Shown piece by piece: positions 1 through 7,336 of a DNA stretch of 64,000 nucleotides. The stretch is from Hydrogenobacter hydrogenophilus (GTDB lineage: Bacteria; Aquificota; Aquificia; Aquificales; Aquificaceae). The translations under genes and the position numbers were made by a program. Under the pieces are notes generated by a model. The model did no database searches, was not told the DNA's origin, and was given only the letters and a program-made list of their open reading frames with translations. Position 1 is the stretch's first letter, and every line of letters begins with the position of its first letter. The DNA lies in NCBI RefSeq assembly GCF_900215655.1, contig NZ_OBEN01000002.1, positions 62,001-126,000 of the forward strand, read 5' to 3'.

Positions 1-221
1 CTGGAAACTACATCAGAAGCAAGTAAGTTTATGTACTTGCTGGGATTAGTGTGCAAGTTTTTATAAAACTCTATAGCAGGTTTTATCTGGTAGTCCATAT
101 AGTCATAGGTGTAATTCAGAAGAAGTTCTCTTACTGTGGCAATAGTAAAAAGAGTTATACTTATCATACTCACTAAGTATGCACCTACGAAAAAAACTAA
201 GAACTTTAACTTAACTGACAT
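1..221 (-). CDS. Sensor histidine kinase, N-terminal part (cut by window edge)
   Basis: The minus strand reads from an ATG at 221 through an uninterrupted frame to base 1. The first residues are MSVKLKFLVFFVGAYLVSMI, a basic start followed by a membrane segment, then a polar stretch typical of the extracytoplasmic sensor region of a kinase. The ATG overlaps the end of the response-regulator gene, the usual regulator-kinase coupling. The kinase core lies outside the window, so the assignment rests on position and the membrane segment. The ligand is unknown. Confidence 0.7.
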   Translation of the reverse strand, partial: MSVKLKFLVFFVGAYLVSMISITLFTIATVRELLLNYTYDYMDYQIKPAIEFYKNLHTNPSKYINLLASDVVS

Positions 222-885
222 CTTGTGGTTTAAGCATATAACCCATACCTCTGACTGTGTGTATAAGCCTTGGGGGTTTGTCCTCTAACTTCTTCCTTAG
301 GTTTTTTATGTAAACATCCACTACATTAGAATTTTCACCGTAAGTAGATCCCCATACTTTTGCAAAGAGCTTTTCCCTGCTTAGCACTTCTCCTGCATGT
401 TCTGCAAGCACTTTGAGAAGCTTGAACTCTCTGTTGGTAAGCCTTATACTGCGCCCCTTGTAATACACCTCATAAGACTTAGGGTTAATTATAAGCTCGC
501 CTATTTTTATAACTTCTTTTTCTTCCCTTTTACACCTTCTTAGAACAGCGTTTATCCTTGCGAGTAGTTCCTTGAAAGAAAAGGGTTTGGTTATGTAATC
601 ATCAGCCCCCGCAAAGAGTCCTTCTATCTTATCCTCCAGTTGTGATTTTGCTGTGATCATAATTATTGGAACATCTTTTACCTCTCTTATCCTCTTGAGA
701 ACCTTTATGCCGTCAAACTTAGGTAGCATTATGTCAAGAAGGATAAGGTCGTAATCCTCCTCCATTGCAGACCTCATGGCGGAAAAACCATCCTTTACCC
801 AAATCACGCTGTAGCCACTATGACGCAGGCCCTCCTTTATCATCTCTGCCAAGTAAACGTCATCTTCAACGAGAAGCACTCTCAT
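211..885 (-). CDS. OmpR/PhoB-family response regulator
   Basis: This is a 224-residue two-domain regulator. The receiver domain has the acidic pair D8/D9, phospho-acceptor D51 (LLLDIMLP) and conserved K100 (TKPF). The winged-helix DNA-binding domain covers about residues 125-220 and ends in the usual IHTVRGMGYML. It overlaps the kinase start at its 3' end and the PATAN-like gene at its 5' end (866-885), so it is translationally linked to the GTPase module upstream. This is an ordinary full-length OmpR-type regulator. Its regulon cannot be read from the sequence. The pst operon has its own Pho-box-like repeats, but nothing here ties this regulator to them. Confidence 0.93.
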   Translation of the reverse strand: MRVLLVEDDVYLAEMIKEGLRHSGYSVIWVKDGFSAMRSAMEEDYDLILLDIMLPKFDGIKVLKRIREVKDVPIIMITAKSQLEDKIEGLFAGADDYITKPFSFKELLARINAVLRRCKREEKEVIKIGELIINPKSYEVYYKGRSIRLTNREFKLLKVLAEHAGEVLSREKLFAKVWGSTYGENSNVVDVYIKNLRKKLEDKPPRLIHTVRGMGYMLKPQDVS

Positions 886-2278
886 CGGGAAACTTTATAA
901 ATTCTTCCACATCCATAATTTTAAACACATCCCTATAAGGCTGTAAAGCGGACTCCAACGCTTCTTCCAACTTTTTCTGCCCCAAGGTTCTGTAACCTAT
1001 GTCCAGAAGTGTGGAGAGAAAAGATAGGATCGCATCATCCTCTTCCTTAGGATTTTTCCTGTACCTTATTGACCCCTCCTCATAAAGGAATATATCCGAA
1101 GAGGCTATATAACCCATAACGCTTTGAGCTACATCGCTTACATGCTTGAGAAGTATGCCATAAACGAGGTTTATAAGAAAGAGATAAACTATGGTGCTCA
1201 TATTACCCATAGGTTCGTAAAATACCACATCTACCCAGAAAGGTTTTTCAAGCTTTAGTTGTGAAACTACCTTTATATGACCCTGCTCTTCCTGTAATAT
1301 ACCTCTAAGGTTTCCCTCCTCATAAAGTAAGTGAAAATTTCTTTGAGGTGTATAAAGCGTGATAAGACCGCTACTCTTTGATTTGCTAATGCCCATAAAT
1401 ACCTTACCTACCTCAATAAAGTCGCTATGAAGGTTGCTTATACTTCTTTTTTCTGAATGTCTTAGCATGTAAAGGTTCATGGAAACTGCATCCATACTCA
1501 CCACATTTACTTGCACAGAGCTGTTAGGATTTAGGAAAAACTCAAAAACATCGTAATTGATGGGGTAAAGGCTTATAGGCTTGCCTTTCACATAGTAAAG
1601 TTCAAAGTCCTGTGTTTTTAAAAAACCTGTAAACTTACTGAGTCGGAGGTTTTCAAGTATACTGCTAAGATTAATCTTTTTTGCTTCCACATCCTTTATG
1701 ATATACTCTGCGTAAAGCTTTTCTTCTTTTTCCTCACCGATATTGTAAAACTGGTGTATGTCAAGGAATCCTTGCAATAAAAGTTCCTTTACTTTTCGTA
1801 GTGTGTCCAGTATGCTTTCTTCAGAGGAACTTATGATCTCGTACAGGCTCTTTTCGTTATACCTTTCCATACCTTCAAAAGGCTTTTGTGCTTTTAGAAC
1901 CGCAAAAGGTGTTATGACTTTTTCTATTAAACTTCTGAGTTCAGTAGATATGAGCTGGAGCTGTAAGACTAATTCTTCCGCTTGGATGGGCTGTTCAAGA
2001 ACTAAAAAATTTTCATTGAGCTTATCCTCTCTGAAGGTAAAAAAACCTTCGGGATTTTCTAAAACTTCAGACATGTGGTAAAAAAGCAAAGCGATCTTAT
2101 TTCTTACATTACTGCTCGGAATATTTGCGGTAGAAAATGCTTTCACATAACCCTTTTCCACATAAAGGGATATGAAACTTCCATTGGAAAAAAAGTCTAA
2201 TATCCCCTCTTTGTTTATCAGACAGCTGTTTATAATGTCTACTACATCTTGTGCGGTATTTATGTATCCCGAAAGCAT
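866..2278 (-). CDS. Protein with PATAN/DUF4388-like segments, partner of MglA-like GTPase
   Basis: This 470-residue soluble protein has no signal peptide. Three segments follow a DUF4388/PATAN-like pattern (short helix, SGxL strand, then a strand ending in EGxI or KGxP): about residues 23-50, 200-240 and 285-330. Examples are LRLSKFTGFLKTQDFELYYV and SGLITLYT followed by LLYEEGNLRG. A mostly helical C-terminal third follows. The gene starts 1 base after the GTPase gene and overlaps the response regulator. A smaller relative with the same pattern sits beside the second GTPase (47801-48937). PATAN domains are known from bacterial signalling proteins that act with roadblock proteins and GTPases. 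The specific role is inferred only. Confidence 0.6.
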   Translation of the reverse strand: MLSGYINTAQDVVDIINSCLINKEGILDFFSNGSFISLYVEKGYVKAFSTANIPSSNVRNKIALLFYHMSEVLENPEGFFTFREDKLNENFLVLEQPIQAEELVLQLQLISTELRSLIEKVITPFAVLKAQKPFEGMERYNEKSLYEIISSSEESILDTLRKVKELLLQGFLDIHQFYNIGEEKEEKLYAEYIIKDVEAKKINLSSILENLRLSKFTGFLKTQDFELYYVKGKPISLYPINYDVFEFFLNPNSSVQVNVVSMDAVSMNLYMLRHSEKRSISNLHSDFIEVGKVFMGISKSKSSGLITLYTPQRNFHLLYEEGNLRGILQEEQGHIKVVSQLKLEKPFWVDVVFYEPMGNMSTIVYLFLINLVYGILLKHVSDVAQSVMGYIASSDIFLYEEGSIRYRKNPKEEDDAILSFLSTLLDIGYRTLGQKKLEEALESALQPYRDVFKIMDVEEFIKFPDESASR

Positions 2279-2279
2279 C

Positions 2280-2852
2280 TTAACCTACCATTTGTTTTAC
2301 TTTGCGTAGCATATTACTGGTAAGTAAGTTAAAGGTTTCCATCACACCCTCTCCTTTTATGGCACTGGCAGATATGGCAGTTATACCTTCTGGGTTTATC
2401 TTCTTTTCTAAGGTTTCGAAATCAAGGGCGTTGGGTAAGTCCATCTTGTTGTACTGAATAACCATGGGAAAGTTATCGTAGCTTTTTCCTATCTTTTTGA
2501 GGTCCTCTTTGAGTAGCTTTAAAAATTCCAAGTTTTCCTCAAGCCTTTCTCTCTGTGCATCCGCAACAAAAACCACACCGTCCACACCCCTTACAACGGT
2601 AAGTCTTATATCCCTATATATGTCCTGCCCGGGCACTGTATAAAGAGCAAAAGAGACCTCCATATTGCCCACATGCACCTTTTTTGTAGCAAAGTCAAAC
2701 ACTAAGGTTTTTTCTCCGGATGTATTTATCTTCATTAGGCTGAGCCCTTCTCTTTGTGCGAGCTTTTCAAGGTTCGTAGTTTTACCAGATTGAGCAGGAC
2801 CGTAATACACCACTTTGAGCTTTATAAGTTTCTTACTCACATCAAGCAACAT
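2280..2852 (-). CDS. MglA-like small Ras-type GTPase
   Basis: This is a 190-residue GTPase of the MglA group. The P-loop is GPAQSGKTTN (residues 18-27), G3 is TVPGQ instead of the Ras DTAGQ (an MglA hallmark), and G4 is NKMDLP. Its start overlaps the end of the lapAB fusion gene by 11 bases, and the next gene follows after 1 base. MglA proteins set polarity of motility or envelope machines, with MglB (roadblock) as activator. No roadblock gene sits next to this copy; one sits by the second GTPase at 48915-49484. It is cytoplasmic. The pathway is unknown. Confidence 0.85.
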   Translation of the reverse strand: MLLDVSKKLIKLKVVYYGPAQSGKTTNLEKLAQREGLSLMKINTSGEKTLVFDFATKKVHVGNMEVSFALYTVPGQDIYRDIRLTVVRGVDGVVFVADAQRERLEENLEFLKLLKEDLKKIGKSYDNFPMVIQYNKMDLPNALDFETLEKKINPEGITAISASAIKGEGVMETFNLLTSNMLRKVKQMVG

Positions 2853-3996
2853 CTTCTACCCCCCTTAGCATTATATTCCCCCAAGTGAGACATCTCTCAC
2901 ACAGAGGTACATAACTATTATAACTCTCACCACATGAGCATACCCAAGGTTTGTAAAGCTTCTGCAAAAGTTCACCACAGGTTTTGTCTATATCTCTGTG
3001 AGATTCGGAAGAAAAGGCTATCAGTTTCAAAGGTTCAGAAACTTTATCCAGAAGAGGTTTAATTTGAGTAAAGAGGCTCAGCTTTATGTAAATCCTTACA
3101 AGCACCTCTGGATTTATACTCTCTTGTCTTTCCCTGATAAAGTCCATAATCTTAGTTAGCTTTTCTTCATCTTGATGCAAGATGGCAAGCGCCTCGTTCT
3201 GTATACCCCCAGAGAAGACTTTATCTAATTGCTTTTTAGCTTCTTTTAAATCTCCTTTTTCAAGCAGATACTTTATCCAAATAGCCTGAGTATAAAAAGT
3301 TTTGTATGTGTCAAAGGCTTTCTTCACAAACTCTTCCCTGTTTTCCAATAGGATCTCAGAAGCGTATGCAAGCACTTCCGCAAAAACCTTTTTTTGTAAA
3401 TCTTTTTCCCACTTTTCACACAGTTTTAAAACATTTTCCTGATAACTTATGCAAGCAGACATGTCTTTTTCTAAAAAGCTTATGTCTCTTAGACCTTTCA
3501 AAGCTATCAAGTTAGAGGGATCTTTTGAAAGAGCAGAAAGGAAGCTCTCCTTAGCCTTCTGATAATCTTTTGCCTTAAGCAAGTAGTAGCCAAGGAGAGC
3601 ATCTACAAGCCCCCTTTCTCTATTGAACTTTAGTTCTTGGACTCTGTGAATTTCTCCCCTTTCCGCTATGGCTTTGATGGTAATGAGCGCCACTTCTTCT
3701 CTCTTTTTTGAAGCTGATAGTAGTTCTCCTTCAGCTTTTTGAAAGTAGCCACGAGCTAAATGGGATATACCGTTCATCAGGTTTTTCCTAAAGGTGCTCT
3801 GTCTTAGGTCCCTCATCAAAAAGTACAAAGTGGGAAGTATAAAACCTACGGAAAAAGAGAAGAGTATTATTACAAAAAGAGGAACTTGGTAAACCATACC
3901 AAAAAAGTTCAGTTGAACATAGTACGCATGCTGGGCAACAAACACAAGGAACAGAACTATTAAAGCTACCGCAACGAGCACCTTTATAAAATTCAT
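2842..3996 (-). CDS. LapA-LapB fusion (LPS assembly/LpxC control protein)
   Basis: This 384-residue protein combines two proteins that are separate in Escherichia coli. Residues 1-60 form two hydrophobic segments resembling LapA/DUF1049 (QLNFFG then VPLFVIILFSF). Residues about 75-330 are TPR-like helical repeats. The C-terminus carries a rubredoxin-like metal knuckle, C353-x-C355 and C366-x2-C369, preceded by W351 as in LapB/YciM. In enterobacteria LapB controls LpxC turnover with FtsH and sits at the inner membrane. Start 3996 overlaps rsfS by 4 bases. The architecture is read directly; the LPS role is by family. Confidence 0.75.
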   Translation of the reverse strand: MNFIKVLVAVALIVLFLVFVAQHAYYVQLNFFGMVYQVPLFVIILFSFSVGFILPTLYFLMRDLRQSTFRKNLMNGISHLARGYFQKAEGELLSASKKREEVALITIKAIAERGEIHRVQELKFNRERGLVDALLGYYLLKAKDYQKAKESFLSALSKDPSNLIALKGLRDISFLEKDMSACISYQENVLKLCEKWEKDLQKKVFAEVLAYASEILLENREEFVKKAFDTYKTFYTQAIWIKYLLEKGDLKEAKKQLDKVFSGGIQNEALAILHQDEEKLTKIMDFIRERQESINPEVLVRIYIKLSLFTQIKPLLDKVSEPLKLIAFSSESHRDIDKTCGELLQKLYKPWVCSCGESYNSYVPLCERCLTWGNIMLRGVEDVA

Positions 3997-4325
3997 ACCT
4001 CAACCCTCCTTGCGCCTCCATAGAGCCACTCTAAATCGTAATATTCCCTCCATTCTTTCTGAAATATGTGCACTATAGTATCAAGATAGTCTATAAGTAT
4101 CCAATGGGCGTTTTCTAAACCTTCTATATGGTCTGGCTCTATGCCGTGTTTTTTTAGCTCTTGAGTTAGATAGTCCGCAAGGGCTTTTGCATGAACAGAA
4201 GAGTTTGCAGTTGCTATCACAAAGTAATCTGCTATGTTGGTAAATTCTGAAACATCAAGCACTACTATATCTTCACCTTTCTTGTTTTCAAGAAGTTCCT
4301 TTATAAGCTTTAACTTTTCCGTCAT
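3993..4325 (-). CDS. rsfS: Ribosomal silencing factor RsfS
   Basis: This 110-residue protein matches the RsfS/DUF143 family over its whole length: DVSEFTNIADYFVIATA near residues 24-40, the HIEG and WILIDY motifs, and the typical VHIFQ...YYDLEWLYG ending. RsfS binds L14 of the 50S subunit and blocks subunit joining in nutrient-poor cells. It overlaps bamD upstream and lapAB downstream by 4 bases each (ATGA type), so it is translated as part of this operon. Confidence 0.95.
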   Translation of the reverse strand: MTEKLKLIKELLENKKGEDIVVLDVSEFTNIADYFVIATANSSVHAKALADYLTQELKKHGIEPDHIEGLENAHWILIDYLDTIVHIFQKEWREYYDLEWLYGGARRVEV

Positions 4326-5236
4326 CTCTTTACATACTTTTTGAGCTCTCTGTAGTAGCTGTTTTCTCCATAAACGCTCTTGTACTTCTCCATGTTTTTC
4401 AGTCCCTCTTGGTAGCTCTCATCCGCTATACGCCTCCACCTTTCTATTTCTCCCTCAAGGAAAGCAATTCTCTTTTGAATGGCTCTTTTGTCATCTTCAG
4501 TCTTTGCTTCTTTGAGGTGCTTTTTAGCCTCCTCTATCCAGTTTCTGTACTTCTCTTCCTGTCTTTTTGCCTGCAACCTCACCAAAAGTAGGGACTTAAT
4601 ATACCTAAAGGACACCTCTGCATCCGATATCTGGTCTGGATAGTTTATGAGCAGATCCCTGTACCTTAAAGATGCTGAATAGTAGTAGCCAAAGTCCTCG
4701 TAAAACCTACCTATGAGATACTCGTGCGTGGCAAGTTTCTTCTGTGCGTCTTCTATTATGTTTCTAACTCTATCCGCATAAGGACTTTGAGGGAACTTAC
4801 TTAAAAAGTCTTTGGCTTTATCTATGGCTTTGAGGGTGTAGGTTTGATCCCTATAGGGGTCTGGTGCCACCTTCATATAACTGTCCACTAACATAAAGTA
4901 AGCCTTCTGTGTCTCCGGTATATCCGGGTAGTAAAAGAGGAAGTCCTCAAGGTAAACTATTGCGTTTATGTAATCCTTTTTCATGTAATAGCTTTCAGCT
5001 ATAGCATACTTGGCATCCTTTATCTGCTCTGGTGTAAGGTTCTCAAGATACTTGAGAGCTTCTTTTAGTTTTTCTATCGCTTTTGAGTAGTCTCTGTTGG
5101 CATACGCTGTCATGCCTTCTTGGTAATACTCAATAGCATACTTAGCTCTTTTTTCTTCTGTCATTTTAGCACAGCTGAAGATAAGCATAAGCAGTCCTAA
5201 GAATACAAACCTTCTATGCCTTGTAATGTATCTCAT
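4322..5236 (-). CDS. bamD: Outer-membrane assembly lipoprotein BamD (TPR)
   Basis: This is a BamD-like lipoprotein of 304 residues. A signal peptide ends in a lipobox (LMLIFSC), followed by TPR repeats such as YYQEGMTAYANRDYSKAIEKL and SYYMKKDYINAIVYLEDFLFYYP. BamD is the essential periplasmic lipoprotein of the BAM complex that inserts beta-barrels with BamA; a BamA-type protein is encoded at 56767-59358. The start was set at 5236 (MRYITRHRRF) because the ten codons before it break the signal peptide. It overlaps the end of rng. The C-terminal part (about 230-290) is unusually charged and probably a coiled coil. Confidence 0.85.
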   Translation of the reverse strand: MRYITRHRRFVFLGLLMLIFSCAKMTEEKRAKYAIEYYQEGMTAYANRDYSKAIEKLKEALKYLENLTPEQIKDAKYAIAESYYMKKDYINAIVYLEDFLFYYPDIPETQKAYFMLVDSYMKVAPDPYRDQTYTLKAIDKAKDFLSKFPQSPYADRVRNIIEDAQKKLATHEYLIGRFYEDFGYYYSASLRYRDLLINYPDQISDAEVSFRYIKSLLLVRLQAKRQEEKYRNWIEEAKKHLKEAKTEDDKRAIQKRIAFLEGEIERWRRIADESYQEGLKNMEKYKSVYGENSYYRELKKYVKR

Positions 5237-6608
5237 AGTCGTTGTAATCCACATTTGGGTCCTCAACTAAGTTCACATACTTTATTCCGCTCTTTTCTAT
5301 CACACCTTTGACTACGCTCAGGCTCTGAGGATTCACATGCAAGTCAACTACACCATGAAGATCACTTTTTAGGTCTCTCTCAAGTTCAAAGGCTAACAGA
5401 CTTTTACTGCGTACCTTTCCTTTTCCTTTGCATAACGGACAGCTTTCGGTAAGTAAAGAAGAGAGACTCTCCCCACTTTTCCTTCTGGCCATTTCTAAGA
5501 GTCCAAGCTTTGTAAAACCGTAAATTTGGACATTACAAGCTTCTTCTCCAAAAGATTCTTGCAGTGCTTTTATGACCAAGTCTCTATTTTCTTGCTTCTT
5601 CATATCAATAAAGTCTATAACAATTATACCACCTATGTCCCTAAGTATTATCTGCCGAGCTATCTCTTTTGATGCTTCCAAGTTGGTACTTACTGCGTTC
5701 TCTTCGTGAGACTCTCCATAAGGTTCCCCGCTGTTTACATCAATTACCGTCATGGCTTCTGTTTCTTCTATAACCAAATAACCTCCACCCTTTAGCCAAA
5801 CATACTTACTAAGCATCTTTCTGAAAGTTTCGTGTATTCTGTACCTGCTTATATAAGCGCCAACATCTTTAACATACACAGTTTTCTTTACCAAAGAAGG
5901 TTCAAACTCCTCAAGGAAGGATACTATATCATTCCATACATAGGGGCTATCTGCTACTATTTCCTCAAGCTCGTGCCAGTGGTCTTTTATCAACCTTACA
6001 TAAGAAGGATACTCTTCAAGAAGTATGCCCGGTTTTTTCTGAGCGGAAGTTTTTTTTAAGATTTTGAGCCACAGTTTTTTTAAGTTATCTATGTCTTTTA
6101 GGATCTCCTCTTCGCTTGCCTTTGAAGCGTGTTTCCTGAATATAATACCACAGTTAGACCCATGTTGGGAAAACAAGCGCGAAGCTATATACTTTAACCT
6201 TTCTTTTTCTTCCTTTTCCAGTTTTGAAGAGCATTTTACTTCATTTGTGTTAGGTAGGTATATGACATATTTGCCTATTAACTTTATCCTTCTTGTCAGT
6301 TTTGCTCCCTTTTCCCCTACTGGTTCTCTAAGCACTTGTACGATCACTTCTTCTCCTACTCTTAGTAGTTCCGTGTTCTCTCCTTTACATTGGGACCTAA
6401 GAGGTAAATAAGCTTCCTTCTCAAGCCCTATATCAACAAAAGCTCCGTCCATGCCCTTTACTAACTTCTTTACTTTACCTTTAAATATGCTATCCGTTAT
6501 CCTCAAAAGCCCCCGCCTTTCCACCTTTATCTTTTGTATTTCTACCCCTTCTATCAGAAAAGAAAAAAAACCTTCCTGATTAGAAAGCACCAACAAGCTT
6601 TTTGCCAT
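5214..6608 (-). CDS. rng: Ribonuclease E/G (RNase G type)
   Basis: The protein has 464 residues, the size of RNase G or the catalytic half of RNase E. It has an S1-like RNA-binding domain (about 35-110: GKVKKLVKGMDGAFVDIGLEKEAYL), catalytic-site motifs around TVIDVNSGEP and IVIDFIDMK, and the zinc-link CPLC near the C-terminus, where RNase E uses CPRC. It cuts single-stranded RNA and acts in rRNA and mRNA processing. The start is set at 6608 (MAKSLLVLSN). An in-frame upstream extension is hydrophobic, lies in the promoter region and is not like the family. It is the first gene of the minus-strand envelope operon. Confidence 0.93.
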   Translation of the reverse strand: MAKSLLVLSNQEGFFSFLIEGVEIQKIKVERRGLLRITDSIFKGKVKKLVKGMDGAFVDIGLEKEAYLPLRSQCKGENTELLRVGEEVIVQVLREPVGEKGAKLTRRIKLIGKYVIYLPNTNEVKCSSKLEKEEKERLKYIASRLFSQHGSNCGIIFRKHASKASEEEILKDIDNLKKLWLKILKKTSAQKKPGILLEEYPSYVRLIKDHWHELEEIVADSPYVWNDIVSFLEEFEPSLVKKTVYVKDVGAYISRYRIHETFRKMLSKYVWLKGGGYLVIEETEAMTVIDVNSGEPYGESHEENAVSTNLEASKEIARQIILRDIGGIIVIDFIDMKKQENRDLVIKALQESFGEEACNVQIYGFTKLGLLEMARRKSGESLSSLLTESCPLCKGKGKVRSKSLLAFELERDLKSDLHGVVDLHVNPQSLSVVKGVIEKSGIKYVNLVEDPNVDYNDYEIHYKA

Positions 6609-6618
6609 CAAAAATATA

Positions 6619-6647
6619 TTAACACTAAAAAAAATATGAATTATAAT
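6619..6647 (+). promoter_or_regulatory. Sigma70-type promoter of the DUF202 gene
   Basis: A -35 hexamer TTAACA (6619-6624) and a -10 hexamer TATAAT (6642-6647) lie 17 bases apart. The predicted start of transcription falls near 6654, leaving about six bases before the ATG at 6660 and no room for a Shine-Dalgarno site. The same 51-base gap must also hold the divergent rng promoter. Confidence 0.6.
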
Positions 6648-6659
6648 TGTTTTGTAAGT

Positions 6660-7313
6660 ATGCTTATAGCTAAGCACCTTCCATCCGCAAAGGATGCTCG
6701 TATATACATGTCTGTTGAAAGAACTTACTTAGGTTATATAAGGTTTTCCCTCTACACCCTATCTTTTGCGGTTTTTTTAAGGAAGTTGGAGGTGCTTGCA
6801 GATATAACCCAGAAGATACATTTATCCGTATTCTTGGAGCACATAGCTATAGCCTTATCCATAGTGGGTACCTTTCTTATAATTGCAGGTATACTTACCT
6901 TTTACTTGGACATAAAATACATAGAAGGAGGTATAGAAGTGTCCCCAAAAGAAGTTACTGATCCAAGGATTTATATGGCTGCGGAAAGGACTTTTCTTGC
7001 ATGGATAAGGACTTCCATATCTCTCATAGTTTTTGGATTCGTTATAGAGAAGTTTGAGTTCTTCTTAGAACAGTTAGAGAAAGTTTTCAACATACATCTG
7101 AGAGGTGATCACAGAACTCTTGTGGGTGTGGGAGTTTTCATAATAATTGTGGGACTCTTCACACTTATACTTGGTACTATAAACTTTTATAGAACTATAA
7201 GGCAGGTGGACGCAGGTTATTACAGGACACACACATGGCTATATAAGATCTACGGCGCCGTGATATTTTTGGCATGTTTGGTTCTAACCTTTTATGTGCT
7301 CAAGATTATCTAA
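6660..7313 (+). CDS. Tandem DUF202 (YidH-like) membrane protein
   Basis: This 217-residue membrane protein is two DUF202 domains in a row. The signature DARIYMSVERTYLGYIRFSL in the first half recurs as DPRIYMAAERTFLAWIRTS in the second, each followed by two more hydrophobic helices, giving about six membrane segments. Ordinary DUF202 proteins are single domains of roughly 100-120 residues with three helices. The function of the family is not established. The start at 6660 keeps the conserved D-x-R-I-Y-M motif whole; the promoter just upstream suggests a near-leaderless mRNA. Confidence 0.75.
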   Translation: MLIAKHLPSAKDARIYMSVERTYLGYIRFSLYTLSFAVFLRKLEVLADITQKIHLSVFLEHIAIALSIVGTFLIIAGILTFYLDIKYIEGGIEVSPKEVTDPRIYMAAERTFLAWIRTSISLIVFGFVIEKFEFFLEQLEKVFNIHLRGDHRTLVGVGVFIIIVGLFTLILGTINFYRTIRQVDAGYYRTHTWLYKIYGAVIFLACLVLTFYVLKII

Positions 7314-7336
7314 AGTAAGTTAAAATTATTGCTACC

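Noticed and set aside
6609-6677. N-terminal membrane extension of RNase G
   Set aside because: The 23 codons before MAKSLLVLSN are AT-rich promoter DNA shared with the divergent gene; the family start aligns with 6608.
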